From: DATARH01 sp036008175
GTDB lineage: Bacteria; Pseudomonadota; Alphaproteobacteria; ATCC43930; CGMCC-115725
Direction of reading: 5' to 3'
Length of the DNA: 64,000 nucleotides
Assembly: GCA_036008175.1 (NCBI GenBank)
Contig: DASYOB010000139.1
Span: forward strand, 23,877 to 87,876
A model generated the notes under the pieces. It saw only the letters and a list, made by a program, of their open reading frames with translations, was not told where the DNA came from and searched no databases. Shown here piece by piece: positions 16,863-25,608 of this stretch (position 1 is its first letter; the number at the start of each line of letters is the position of its first letter). The position numbers and the translations under genes were made by a program.

Positions 16863-17795
16863 ATGAAGCTGGTGTTGTTCCAGGCGTCGGCCGACAGAGA
16901 GCCGCTGCCGGGATTGCTGATGGACGGAGGGGTCGTCGACATCTCGACCGCGGTGCCGCTGCGCTCCACGCCGCAGCTGACGATGCAGGGGATCATCGAT
17001 AATTTCGAGCAGCTGCGTTCCAGTTTGCACGAGCTGGAATATTGGGCTGAGCCGCGCCCCCTCAATTCGGTGCGGCTATGCCCGCCGCTACCGCGGCCGG
17101 GCAAGATCCTCTGTTGCATCGGCAATTACTGGGAGCACGCGCAGCGCGAACCGCGCGCCTTGAATATGTTCCTGAAAAACCCGGAAGCCGTGGTCGGGCC
17201 GGGCGACACGATCACCTTGCCGAAGCTGACCGAGCCCTGGATCTTCATGCACGAGGCGGAGCTGGCGCTGGTCGTCAAGGGCCCGGCCAAGGAGGTGAAG
17301 CGCGAGGATTGGCAGAGCGCCGTCTTCGGCTACACCTGCCTGATTGACGTGTCGGCGCGCGGCGAGGGTAGGCGCACCTGGAAGGCGGGGAGCTGGCTCG
17401 GCAAATCCTTCGATACTTTCGCGCCGATCGGTCCCTGCATAGTCACGCGCGACGACATTCCCGACCCCAACAACCTCGTCGTCCGCTTCTGGGACGACGG
17501 GCAATTGCGGCACAACTACAACACCGACGACATGGAGCATCGGGTGCCGGAGCTGATCGAGTTCGCCTCCTCGATCATGACGTTGAACTCCGGGGATCTG
17601 ATTGCCTGCGGCACCAATCACGAAGGGCTCGGCGCCTTGCAGGACGGGGAGAAGGTCGAGATCGAGATCGAGCATATCGGCCGCATGAGGCTCGCCGTGG
17701 TCGACCCGCTGAAGCGCCAATGGGAGCGCGGCGTCTATATGGGTGCCGATTCGACCAACCCCGAAGCCGTCAAGCGCCACCGCCCGACGAGCTAG
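16863..17795 (+). CDS. Fumarylacetoacetate hydrolase (FAH) family protein
   Basis: A 310-residue FAH-family enzyme. It has an N-terminal small domain and then the catalytic fold starting GKILCCIGNYWEHAQR, with metal-ligand Glu residues in FMHEAELALVVKG and the conserved WKAGSWLGKSFDTFAPIGPCIV and LIACGTNHEGLG sections. Members hydrolyse or decarboxylate acylpyruvates or related dicarbonyl acids. The ATG at 16863 has AGGGGA upstream. It is divergent from the dioxygenase group and may finish the same pathway. The usual family choice between hydrolase and isomerase cannot be made here. Confidence 0.88.
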   Translation: MKLVLFQASADREPLPGLLMDGGVVDISTAVPLRSTPQLTMQGIIDNFEQLRSSLHELEYWAEPRPLNSVRLCPPLPRPGKILCCIGNYWEHAQREPRALNMFLKNPEAVVGPGDTITLPKLTEPWIFMHEAELALVVKGPAKEVKREDWQSAVFGYTCLIDVSARGEGRRTWKAGSWLGKSFDTFAPIGPCIVTRDDIPDPNNLVVRFWDDGQLRHNYNTDDMEHRVPELIEFASSIMTLNSGDLIACGTNHEGLGALQDGEKVEIEIEHIGRMRLAVVDPLKRQWERGVYMGADSTNPEAVKRHRPTS

Positions 17796-17807
17796 CCGGG
17801 TTGATCG

Positions 17808-18314
17808 TCAACCGGCGGGATGGGCTGGGCGGCCGTGGATGTGGACATGCCGGCCACCGGCTTCTTCGAGGATGCGCGCCGCGCGCAATTCCAGCGCGGG
17901 ATCGGCGCAGCGCACCCATAACAGCGCCGCGCCGGCCTTTAGCGCGGTCTCGAAATCGCCGCGATGCGGCGCCGCGGTGTAGTCGTCGAACAGCTCCTTC
18001 AGCGCGGCGCCGCCGAGCCCGGCGCCGACCAGCGCCGCGACGGTCGCGGCGATCGGGCCGCCCGAGATCAAGACGATCCCGGCGACGGTCAGCGGCGCGA
18101 TGTATTTGATCTCGTCGGTGAGCCCCGCGGCGACCAACTCGCCCGGCTTTTCCTCGGCCGCGCTCAGTGGCTTGTGCGAAGCGAGAACAGACAGGTCGCT
18201 CGGCGCGAACCCGGCGGCGAGCAGCTCCGATACCGCGCGGCGGAAATGCTCGCGGTCGGGAAAGGAGGCGACCGCCTCGCGGATCACCGGGAACGAGGGG
18301 CCAGTCTCACTCAT
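17808..18314 (-). CDS. Hypothetical protein with Gly/Ala-rich central membrane-like segment
   Basis: A 168-residue protein. The N-terminal part (FPDREHFRRAVSELLAAGFAPSDLSVLA) is like the opening domain of general-stress or DUF1269-type proteins. The middle (about residues 70-105) is a long hydrophobic Gly/Ala segment that resembles a glycine-zipper hairpin. The C-terminal part ends with a His-rich tail (GRHVHIHGRPAHPAG). The ATG at 18314 has CGGAGGATC upstream. It is divergent from mutS. I infer a membrane-associated stress protein, weakly. Confidence 0.6.
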   Translation of the reverse strand: MSETGPSFPVIREAVASFPDREHFRRAVSELLAAGFAPSDLSVLASHKPLSAAEEKPGELVAAGLTDEIKYIAPLTVAGIVLISGGPIAATVAALVGAGLGGAALKELFDDYTAAPHRGDFETALKAGAALLWVRCADPALELRAARILEEAGGRHVHIHGRPAHPAG

Positions 18315-18411
18315 CCTTGATCCTCCGTTGCGCGGACGCTTTCCCATCATGCTAACGTCGCAAGCCAATCCTCCGCTCGCACCGGTTTAATCCGCGCCGC
18401 CGCTTTCGCCA

Positions 18412-21096
18412 ATGTCACTAGAGCCAAACCGCGATCCGGACTCGCCGGCCCCGGCGTCATCGCCCGGACCGCCATCGAGCTCGGCGGCCTCGCCGGTCAT
18501 GGCGCAATACCACGAGATCAAGCGCGCCCATCCCGGCTGCCTGCTGTTTTTCCGGATGGGCGATTTCTACGAATTGTTCTTCGAGGACGCGGTCGCCGCC
18601 GCGCCGGCGCTCGACATCGCGTTGACCAAGCGCGGCCGGCATGACGGCGCCGACATCCCGATGTGCGGCGTGCCGGTCCATACCGCCGAAGCCTATCTCG
18701 CGCGGCTGATCCGCGCCGGCTTCAAGGTCGCGATCTGCGAGCAGGTCGAGGACCCGGCAGAGGCGAAACGGCGCGGTGCGAAAGGGCCCTTGAAGCGCGC
18801 CGTGGTGCGCCTCGTCACCGCTGGCACCCTGACCGAGGAAGGCCTGCTTGATGCGCGCCGGCACAACTACCTCGCCGGTATCGCCGAAGCGGGCGGCGAG
18901 ATGGGGCTCGCCTGGCTCGATCTGTCGACCGGCGCCTTCGCCCTGGCGCCAACCGCCGAGGCGACGCTCGGTGCCGATCTGGCGCGGCTGATGCCGGGCG
19001 AGATCGTGTTGCCCGAGCGACTGCTTACCCGGCCGGCGCTGTTCGAGGTCTTCGCCGATTGGAAGGCGGCGCTGACGCCGCTCGCCAACCCGCGCTTCGA
19101 CAGCGAGGCGTCGCGCCGCCGGCTCGAAAGCTTCTACGCGGTCAGGGCGCTCGACGGGTTTGGCGGTTTTGGCCGGGCCGAGATCGCCGCCGCCGGCGCC
19201 CTCGTCGATTACGTGGGGCTGACGCAGCAAGGCGGCGCCCCCTACCTGGCGCCGCCACGGCGGGTCGCGCCGCAATCGGTGATGCAGATCGATGCCGCGA
19301 CCCGGCGCAACCTGGAGCTGACGGCGACCTTGTCGGGCGAGCGCCGCGGCAGCCTTCTGGCCACGATCGACCGAACTCAGACCGGCGCCGGCGCACGCCT
19401 CCTGGCGGAGCATCTAGCCGCACCGCTGACCGACCCCGGGGCGATCGCGGCGCGACTCGACGCCGTGCAGTTCCTGCTCGACCGGCCCAATACCCGCGCC
19501 GGCTTGCGCGAGCGGCTGCGCCACTGCCCCGATATCGAGCGCGCACTGACCCGCCTCAGCCTCGGCCGCGGCGGCCCGCGCGACCTTGCCGCGTTGCGCG
19601 ACGCGCTCGGCGAGACCGCGACGTTGCGGGCCGAGCTGGCGGCGCCGGGGCTGGTGCCCTTGCCGGACCGCCTTGCCGAAGCCGAGCGCGGGCTCGGCAA
19701 GCATACGGCGCTGGTCGATCGCCTCGGCCGCGCGCTCGCCGTCGACTTGCCGCTCTTCGCCCGCGACGGCGGGTTTATCGCGCCGGGCTATACGCCCGAA
19801 CTCGACGAATTGCGCGAGATGCGCGACGAGAGCCGCCGAACGATCGCCGCCTTGCAGGCGCGCTATGCCGAGGCGACCGGGGCCGCCTCGCTGCGCATCC
19901 GCCACAACAATGTGATCGGCTATTACATCGAGGTGTCGGCCGCCAATACGCCAAAGCTCGGCGTCGAGTTCATCCACCGCCAGACCATGGCCGGCGCGAT
20001 GCGCTTCACGACGCCCGAATTGGCCGAGCTGCAAAGCAAGATCGCCAGCGCCGCCGACCGCGCGCTCGGGCTCGAACTTCGCCTGTTCGAGGACCTCGTC
20101 AGCGAGGTCATGGCGTGGCGCAGCGAGATCGCCACCGCCGCCGCCGCGCTCGCTGCGATCGATCTCGCCGCGGCATTGGCGGAACGCGCAGCGGAAGGCG
20201 GCTGGGTGCGGCCCGAGGTCGAGCTCGGCGCCGCCTTCGAGATCCGGGGCGGCCGGCATCCGACGGTCGAGGCGGCGCTCGCCGGCCAGGGTGCGTTCGT
20301 CGCCAATGACTGCGTCCTCGGCGACAACCGGATCTGGCTCGTTACCGGCCCCAACATGGCCGGCAAAAGCACCTTTCTGCGCCAGAACGCCCTGATTGCG
20401 ATCCTGGCGCAGATGGGGTCATACGTTCCCGCGCGCTCGGCCCGGATCGGCGTCGTCGATCGCCTCTTCAGCCGGGTCGGCGCCGCTGACGATCTGGCCC
20501 GCGGCCGCTCGACCTTCATGGTCGAGATGGTCGAGACCGCGGCGATCCTGAACCAGGCCGGGCCGCAATCCTTCGTGATCCTCGACGAGATCGGCCGCGG
20601 CACCGCGACCTATGACGGCCTCTCGATCGCCTGGGCGGCGCTCGAGCATTTGCACGAGGCCAATCGCTGCCGCGCGCTGTTCGCGACGCATTACCACGAG
20701 CTGACCGCGCTCGCGGCCAAGCTGCCGGCGCTCGCCTGCCAGACGATGCGGGTCAAGGAATGGAAGGGCGACGTCGTCTTTCTGCATGAGGTCGCGGCCG
20801 GCACCGCCGACCGCTCATACGGCATCCATGTGGCAAAGCTCGCCGGGTTGCCGGTCGAGGTCACCGCGCGGGCGGAGGAGGTGCTGCAAATCCTCGAAAA
20901 GGGCGAGCAGGGCGGCGCGCTGGCCCGGCTCGCCGACGATCTGCCATTGTTCCGCGCCGCGCGCGCGCCTGCACCGGCAGCGGAGCCGCAATCCTCGCCG
21001 GCCGAAGAAGCACTGCGCGACATCCGCCCCGACGAGCTCTCCCCGCGCGAAGCACTGGAGCTGCTTTATCGGCTCAAGGGGCTGCTGCCGGACTGA
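18412..21096 (+). CDS. mutS: DNA mismatch repair protein MutS
   Basis: An 894-residue MutS. The mismatch-reading Phe-x-Glu is in MGDFYELFFED (FYE at 52-54). The ATPase has Walker A in TGPNMAGKSTF (about 643-653), Walker B in FVILDEIGRGTATYDG and the dimer His in ATHYHEL. It recognises mispairs and recruits MutL. The N-terminal 30 residues are Pro/Ser-rich and not conserved; no ribosome site is clear, so the start could be the Met at residue 30 (MAQYHEIKR). It converges on the CoA-transferase gene. Confidence 0.96.
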   Translation: MSLEPNRDPDSPAPASSPGPPSSSAASPVMAQYHEIKRAHPGCLLFFRMGDFYELFFEDAVAAAPALDIALTKRGRHDGADIPMCGVPVHTAEAYLARLIRAGFKVAICEQVEDPAEAKRRGAKGPLKRAVVRLVTAGTLTEEGLLDARRHNYLAGIAEAGGEMGLAWLDLSTGAFALAPTAEATLGADLARLMPGEIVLPERLLTRPALFEVFADWKAALTPLANPRFDSEASRRRLESFYAVRALDGFGGFGRAEIAAAGALVDYVGLTQQGGAPYLAPPRRVAPQSVMQIDAATRRNLELTATLSGERRGSLLATIDRTQTGAGARLLAEHLAAPLTDPGAIAARLDAVQFLLDRPNTRAGLRERLRHCPDIERALTRLSLGRGGPRDLAALRDALGETATLRAELAAPGLVPLPDRLAEAERGLGKHTALVDRLGRALAVDLPLFARDGGFIAPGYTPELDELREMRDESRRTIAALQARYAEATGAASLRIRHNNVIGYYIEVSAANTPKLGVEFIHRQTMAGAMRFTTPELAELQSKIASAADRALGLELRLFEDLVSEVMAWRSEIATAAAALAAIDLAAALAERAAEGGWVRPEVELGAAFEIRGGRHPTVEAALAGQGAFVANDCVLGDNRIWLVTGPNMAGKSTFLRQNALIAILAQMGSYVPARSARIGVVDRLFSRVGAADDLARGRSTFMVEMVETAAILNQAGPQSFVILDEIGRGTATYDGLSIAWAALEHLHEANRCRALFATHYHELTALAAKLPALACQTMRVKEWKGDVVFLHEVAAGTADRSYGIHVAKLAGLPVEVTARAEEVLQILEKGEQGGALARLADDLPLFRAARAPAPAAEPQSSPAEEALRDIRPDELSPREALELLYRLKGLLPD

Positions 21097-21103
21097 GCGC
21101 CGG

Positions 21104-22288
21104 TCAGCGCACGACGCCGCGCTCGCGCAATGCCGCGATGTCGGCGGCGGTAAAGCCGTAGCCGGCGAGGATCTCGTCGCTGTGCTGACCGAAGGCCGGC
21201 GCGGCGGTCGGCGCGGGACCCGGCGTCTCGCTCAGCTTGATCGGTTTCGTCATCGTGCGGTAGCGCCCGACGGCGGGATGATCGAGCGTCGTGACCAGCC
21301 CCTCGGCCAAGACCTGCGGGTGATCGAACATGTCCTCGATCGTGCGCACCGCGGCGCATGGCACCCGCTCGCCGAAAATCTCCTCCCATTCGAGCGCGCT
21401 CTTCGCGGCAAGCGCGGCGCGCACTTCCGGTACCAACGCGGCGGCATGCTCGGCGCGGCTGCGCATCGAGACGCAGCGCGGATCCTCTGCCAGCTCGGGC
21501 CGGCCGATCAGCTCGCACAGCGCCGCCCAGAAATGGTTGGAATGCACCGAGATGTAGAGCGCGCCCTGCTTTGTCGGATGGATGCCGGTGAGACCGCCGG
21601 TGCCGGAATCGCGCGCCACCTCGCGCCCCTCGCTCTCGGCCCAGACAAAGCGACCGGCCTGGATCGTCAACGCGCTGCGCAGTAAGGAAAGGCTCAGATA
21701 CTGCCCCCTGCCGCTCTTCTCGCGATGATAGAGCGCGGCGGCGACGCCATAGGCGAGCAAGGCCGAAGTGAAATAATCGAGCACCGAGCCGAGCACCAGC
21801 TGCGGTTTGTCGGCGCCGCCGCCCTGGAACACCGCCATGCCCGAGAGGCACTGCAACACCTGGTCGAAGCCGCCCTTCTCGCTGAGCGGACCCTGATCGC
21901 CGTAGCCGGTCAGCCCGGCATAGACGAGGCGCGGATTGATCTTCTTCAGTCTCGGATAATCGATGCCGAGCCGGGCCGGCACCGAGGGGCGGAAATTCTC
22001 CACCAGCACATCGGCGCTCTCGACCATGCGGTTGAGGATCGCCAGCCCTTCCTTCTGCTTCAGATCGAGGGCGAGCGCGCGCTTGCCGCGGTTGGTGCCG
22101 AGAAAGAAGCGAGCCTCGCCCGGCAGGCTCGACGGAAATTGGCGCAGCATGTCGCCTTGAGGCGATTCGACCTTGATCACATCGGCGCCGAGATCGGCGA
22201 GCAAGGTGCAGCCATAGGGGCCGGCGAGATAGCTGCACAGATCGAGCACCTTAACGCCTGTGAGCGGCCCGGTCGGGCTCTCGGTCAT
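21104..22288 (-). CDS. Family III CoA-transferase (CaiB/BaiF type)
   Basis: A 394-residue family III CoA-transferase. It has the opening LTGVKVLDLCSYLAGPYGC, DVIKVESPQGD, a VYAGLTGYGDQGP region, a conserved Asp region and the C-terminal TMTKPIKLSETPG. These enzymes move CoA between carboxylic acids. The gene overlaps the upstream CitE-like lyase gene by 4 nt (ATGA), so an acid is probably activated here and then cleaved by the lyase. The acid itself is not known; mesaconate or citramalate-type acids are possible. Confidence 0.9.
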   Translation of the reverse strand: MTESPTGPLTGVKVLDLCSYLAGPYGCTLLADLGADVIKVESPQGDMLRQFPSSLPGEARFFLGTNRGKRALALDLKQKEGLAILNRMVESADVLVENFRPSVPARLGIDYPRLKKINPRLVYAGLTGYGDQGPLSEKGGFDQVLQCLSGMAVFQGGGADKPQLVLGSVLDYFTSALLAYGVAAALYHREKSGRGQYLSLSLLRSALTIQAGRFVWAESEGREVARDSGTGGLTGIHPTKQGALYISVHSNHFWAALCELIGRPELAEDPRCVSMRSRAEHAAALVPEVRAALAAKSALEWEEIFGERVPCAAVRTIEDMFDHPQVLAEGLVTTLDHPAVGRYRTMTKPIKLSETPGPAPTAAPAFGQHSDEILAGYGFTAADIAALRERGVVR

Positions 22289-23166
22289 CGGCGGCTCTCC
22301 CGCTCGCGGATCGCCGCGACCGTGCGCAACACCCGCTGCGCGCGGTAGACGATCGGGTAGTCGACGAACTTGCCGTCGAGCTGGATCGAGGCGACGCCCT
22401 CCGCCTCGGCCTTCTCGAACGCGGCGACGACCCGCTTGGCGAAGGCGATCTCCGCGTCGCTCGGGGTGAAGACGCGATTGACCACGCCAACCTGGTTCGG
22501 GTGGATGCACATCTTGCCCTGATAGCCGCAAGCGAGCGCGGCACGGGTGGAGGCCTCAAGCCCTTCCGCGTCCTGCAGATCGACCCAGACCGTGTCGAGC
22601 GGCGCCTCGATCCCGCCGGCGCGCGAGGCGGTGACGATCCGGGCGCGGGCATAGGCGAGCTCGGCCTCACTCCGGCTCCATTGCATGTTGAGGTCGAGGG
22701 TGAAGTCGCCGGCGCCGAACGCGACCCGCTTGACCCGCGTCGCACTCGCCAGGATCTGCTCGATGCCGGCGAGGCCGCGCGCGGTTTCGATGATCGGGAT
22801 CAGATCGATGCCGCCAGCCGCAAGACTATGCTCGCGTTCGAGGTTGCCGAGCAACCAGTGCACCGTGGCAAGCCCGGCGGCGCTCTCGACCTTGGGCAGG
22901 ATGATGCCGTCGAGCCCAGGCCGGGCGACCGCACAGAGATCGCCATAGCAGAACTCGGTATCGACGGCATTGACCCGCACATAGAGCAGCCCGGTGCGCG
23001 GCCGTCCGAGCGCGGCACAAATCGCGGCGCGGGTCGCCGGTTTCTCGGCGATCGCGACCGCGTCTTCGAGGTCGAGGATGACCGCGTCGGCGTCGAGGGT
23101 CAGCGCCTTCTCGACCCGATGCGGGTGGTTCCCCGGCGCGAACAGGAAACTGCGCAATGGCTGAAT
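22285..23166 (-). CDS. HpcH/HpaI / CitE-like acyl-CoA lyase with probable ATT start
   Basis: A TIM-barrel CitE-like lyase with RSFLFAPGNHPHRVEKAL, VILDLEDAV, GIILPKVESA, AFGAGDFTLDLN and GYQGKMCIHPNQV. Such enzymes split (or make) malyl-CoA, citramalyl-CoA or related esters. No ATG or GTG stands at the N-terminus. The only near-N-terminal standard start, TTG at 23155-23157, lies 15 nt from the Shine-Dalgarno site. AGGAGG is instead 6 nt upstream of an ATT (23164-23166) that gives IQPLRSFLFAPG, which fits the family start better. The gene overlaps the downstream CoA-transferase. Confidence 0.85.
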   Translation of the reverse strand: MQPLRSFLFAPGNHPHRVEKALTLDADAVILDLEDAVAIAEKPATRAAICAALGRPRTGLLYVRVNAVDTEFCYGDLCAVARPGLDGIILPKVESAAGLATVHWLLGNLEREHSLAAGGIDLIPIIETARGLAGIEQILASATRVKRVAFGAGDFTLDLNMQWSRSEAELAYARARIVTASRAGGIEAPLDTVWVDLQDAEGLEASTRAALACGYQGKMCIHPNQVGVVNRVFTPSDAEIAFAKRVVAAFEKAEAEGVASIQLDGKFVDYPIVYRAQRVLRTVAAIRERESRR

Positions 23167-23178
23167 GGCAGGCCTCCT
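23164..23178 (-). promoter_or_regulatory. Ribosome binding site and ATT start codon of the CitE-like gene
   Basis: On the minus strand AGGAGG (23173-23178) is followed by 6 nt and then ATT, which is in frame with the lyase. The spacing is ideal for this ATT and poor for the TTG three codons later. ATT starts are rare and, in infC, are linked to initiation-factor-dependent control. Confidence 0.5.
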
Positions 23179-23182
23179 TCGG

Positions 23183-23815
23183 TCAGCTCAGGGCCACCTC
23201 GAAGCCGCGTTTGGTGCCGGGCCGGGCCATCATGGCTTCGTACCAGCGCTTTACGTTCGGGTAGTCGGCGAGGTTGACCTGGTGCCGCTCGTGCCGCCAG
23301 GCCCAACCGAGGATCGCGAAATCGGCGATCGACACCTCACTGCCGGCGGCGAACTGCGCCTCACCCAGGCGTTTGTTGAAGACGCCGTAGAGCCGGTGCG
23401 TTTCCTTCGAGTAGCGTTCGAGGCCGTAGCGCCGGTCCTCCTCCTTTTCGACCTGCAGGAAATGGTGCACCTGGCCCGGCATCGGACCAAAGCCGCCCAT
23501 CTGCCACATCAGCCATTCGAGCACCGGCACCTGCTTACGCAGATCGCCCTTCGGCCAGAACTTGCCGGTCTTCTCGCCGAGATAGATCAGGATCGCGCCC
23601 GATTCGAAGATGCTGATCGGCTGCCCGCCCGGCCCCTCGCTGTCGATGATCGCGGGGATGCGGTTGTTCGGGCTGATCTTCAGGAATTCAGGCTTGAACT
23701 GCTCGCCCTTTGAGATGTTGATCGGCACCACCTTGTAGGGCAGCCCCATCTCTTCGAGCGCGACACTGATCTTGCGGCCGTTCGGGGTATTCCAGGTCCA
23801 CAATTCGATGCTCAT
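23183..23815 (-). CDS. Glutathione S-transferase family protein (YfcG/Ure2-like)
   Basis: A 210-residue GST. The N-terminal thioredoxin-fold domain contains TWNTPNGRKISVALEE, PNNRIPAI and SIFESGAILIYLGE. The C-terminal helical domain contains GPMPGQVHHF and the N-capping-type motif SIADFAILGWAW. The TPNGRKIS section is typical of the nu-class YfcG group, which acts as a disulfide-bond oxidoreductase using glutathione. The gene lies just upstream of the CitE-like gene and 15 nt downstream of a solute-binding-protein gene on the same strand. Confidence 0.88.
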   Translation of the reverse strand: MSIELWTWNTPNGRKISVALEEMGLPYKVVPINISKGEQFKPEFLKISPNNRIPAIIDSEGPGGQPISIFESGAILIYLGEKTGKFWPKGDLRKQVPVLEWLMWQMGGFGPMPGQVHHFLQVEKEEDRRYGLERYSKETHRLYGVFNKRLGEAQFAAGSEVSIADFAILGWAWRHERHQVNLADYPNVKRWYEAMMARPGTKRGFEVALS

Positions 23816-23830
23816 CGGCGGGATCTCCGT

Positions 23831-25471
23831 TCAGGCGAATTTCTCGATGTTCCAGAAGACCGCGCTGCCGAGGCCGATCGGCCCCTTCATCCGGTCCTTG
23901 CGGTAGGCGACGGGCGGAAAATACTGGCCGGCGTACGCGTATGGAGCTGCTTCCAGGAAGCGCGCCTGGATTGCGTCGATCGCCTTGTGCCGTTCCTCGT
24001 CGTTCTTCGCGGCCAGAAAGGTGAGGCGCAATTTCGCCAGCTCCTCGTCGCACGGCCAGCCGAACCAGTTCTTGCCGTCGCAGGCGGTGTCGAGCGGTTG
24101 ATTGACGACAGGGTTCATCATCGTGCTCGAAGGCCAGGCGGTCGGGAAGATATGCCAGCCGCCGGGCGCCGGCGGCGGGTCCTTGACGGCGCGGCGCGAC
24201 ACCAGGGTCGACCAGTCCATCGCCTGGAGATCGACGGTGATGCCGACCCCCTTCATCGCTTCGTTGAGCACCTGCGCCACCATGTGCAGATGCGCCTGGT
24301 CGGTCGGGTCCATCAGCACGATGGTCTGGCCGGTATAGCCGCCCTCCTTCAGCAGCGCCTTGACCTTGTCGGGATCGTATTTCTTGAAGCGGTCGAGCCC
24401 GACCTCGCTCTCGTTCGGCGAACCGCAGACAAAGGGCGCAAGGCAGGCCTTGCCGAGATCGCCCGTATAACCGGTCGCGTCGAGGTAATCCTGCTGATGC
24501 GTTTCGATCAGCATCTGGACCGCCTGGCGCATCTTGGCATTGTCGAAGGGCTTGGCGAGCGAGTTGAAGCGCAGGTGCAATTGCCAGCCGAGCGGATCGA
24601 GCATCGTCAGCGCCACGTTCGGGTCGCTCTTCAGCTGCGGCAGGTTGTTGGCCGCCGGGGTGACCCAATAATCCATCTCGCCGGCGGACAATGCCGCCGC
24701 TGCGGTGCCGGGCTCGGGGATGACGGTCCACTCGACCCGCTCGACATGCGCAACCTTGCCGCCGGCATAGCCGTCGGCCGGCTCGCTGCGCGGGTGATAG
24801 TTGGGGTTGCGCTTATAGGCGACCTTGGCGCCCGGCACCCACTCGTCCTGCAGAAACATGAACGGCCCTGAGCCGACGGCGGTCTTGATCTGCGTGAACG
24901 GGTCGGTCTCGGCGTCCTTCTGGCGCATCATGAAACAGACCTGGCTCTGATTGCCCAGAGTCTGCGGCACCGGGTCGAACGGTTCCTTCAGCTTCAGGAT
25001 GAAGCTTTTGTCGTCGAGCGCGTCCAATCGCTCGGTGCGCTGCATCATGATGCCGCCAAGGCCGAACCGCGCCGCCCAGCGACGGATCGAGGCGACGCAA
25101 TCCTTGGCTGTGACGGGCGTGCCGTCTTGCCAGCCGAGCCCGTCGCGCAGCTCGAAGTGCCAGGTCAGCCCGTCCTCGTCGCGGCCGAATTTCTCGACCA
25201 TTTGCGGATGGATCTGCTGTTTGCGGTCTATCCCGAACAGCGTGTCGTAGACGAGCAGCGCGTGCGTCGAGGTAACCGTCGCCGTGGTCCAAACCGGGTC
25301 GAGGATCTTCAGATCGACCTCGGGGATGACCTTCAGGGTCGAGAAATCGGCGGCGCTCGCGCGGCCGATGCCGCGGACCGCCGGGACCCCGAAAGCCATG
25401 CCGATAGCGGCGCCGCTCCGCAACACGCTGCGCCGCGAAATCCCCGTCGAGGCGCCATTCTGAGCGATCAT
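23831..25471 (-). CDS. Extracellular solute-binding protein family 5 (peptide/opine type), Tat-type signal
   Basis: A 546-residue periplasmic binding protein of the SBP_bac_5 family. The N-terminus carries a twin-arginine-like signal (ISRRSVLRSGAAIGMAFG) ending near an ASA cleavage site. The body contains LLVYDTLFGID, LTWHFELRDGLGWQDGTPVTAKDCVASI and AMDWSTLVSRR. Such proteins deliver oligopeptides, nickel or other small molecules to an ABC importer. No permease or ATPase gene is adjacent, so it is an orphan component. It is divergent from the carboxyltransferase gene. Confidence 0.88.
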   Translation of the reverse strand: MIAQNGASTGISRRSVLRSGAAIGMAFGVPAVRGIGRASAADFSTLKVIPEVDLKILDPVWTTATVTSTHALLVYDTLFGIDRKQQIHPQMVEKFGRDEDGLTWHFELRDGLGWQDGTPVTAKDCVASIRRWAARFGLGGIMMQRTERLDALDDKSFILKLKEPFDPVPQTLGNQSQVCFMMRQKDAETDPFTQIKTAVGSGPFMFLQDEWVPGAKVAYKRNPNYHPRSEPADGYAGGKVAHVERVEWTVIPEPGTAAAALSAGEMDYWVTPAANNLPQLKSDPNVALTMLDPLGWQLHLRFNSLAKPFDNAKMRQAVQMLIETHQQDYLDATGYTGDLGKACLAPFVCGSPNESEVGLDRFKKYDPDKVKALLKEGGYTGQTIVLMDPTDQAHLHMVAQVLNEAMKGVGITVDLQAMDWSTLVSRRAVKDPPPAPGGWHIFPTAWPSSTMMNPVVNQPLDTACDGKNWFGWPCDEELAKLRLTFLAAKNDEERHKAIDAIQARFLEAAPYAYAGQYFPPVAYRKDRMKGPIGLGSAVFWNIEKFA

Positions 25472-25608
25472 CTGCGGTTTCCTGCTGGTCGCATGTGGCC
25501 GCGACTATCGGCGAAAAGCCGCGATCTGCGAAGAGCCATTGATGTGCCCTCTTGCTCCAGGCTTAAGCGGCGGTTCTTATTCGATCTGGCTCACTGCGAG
25601 GATGGCGA

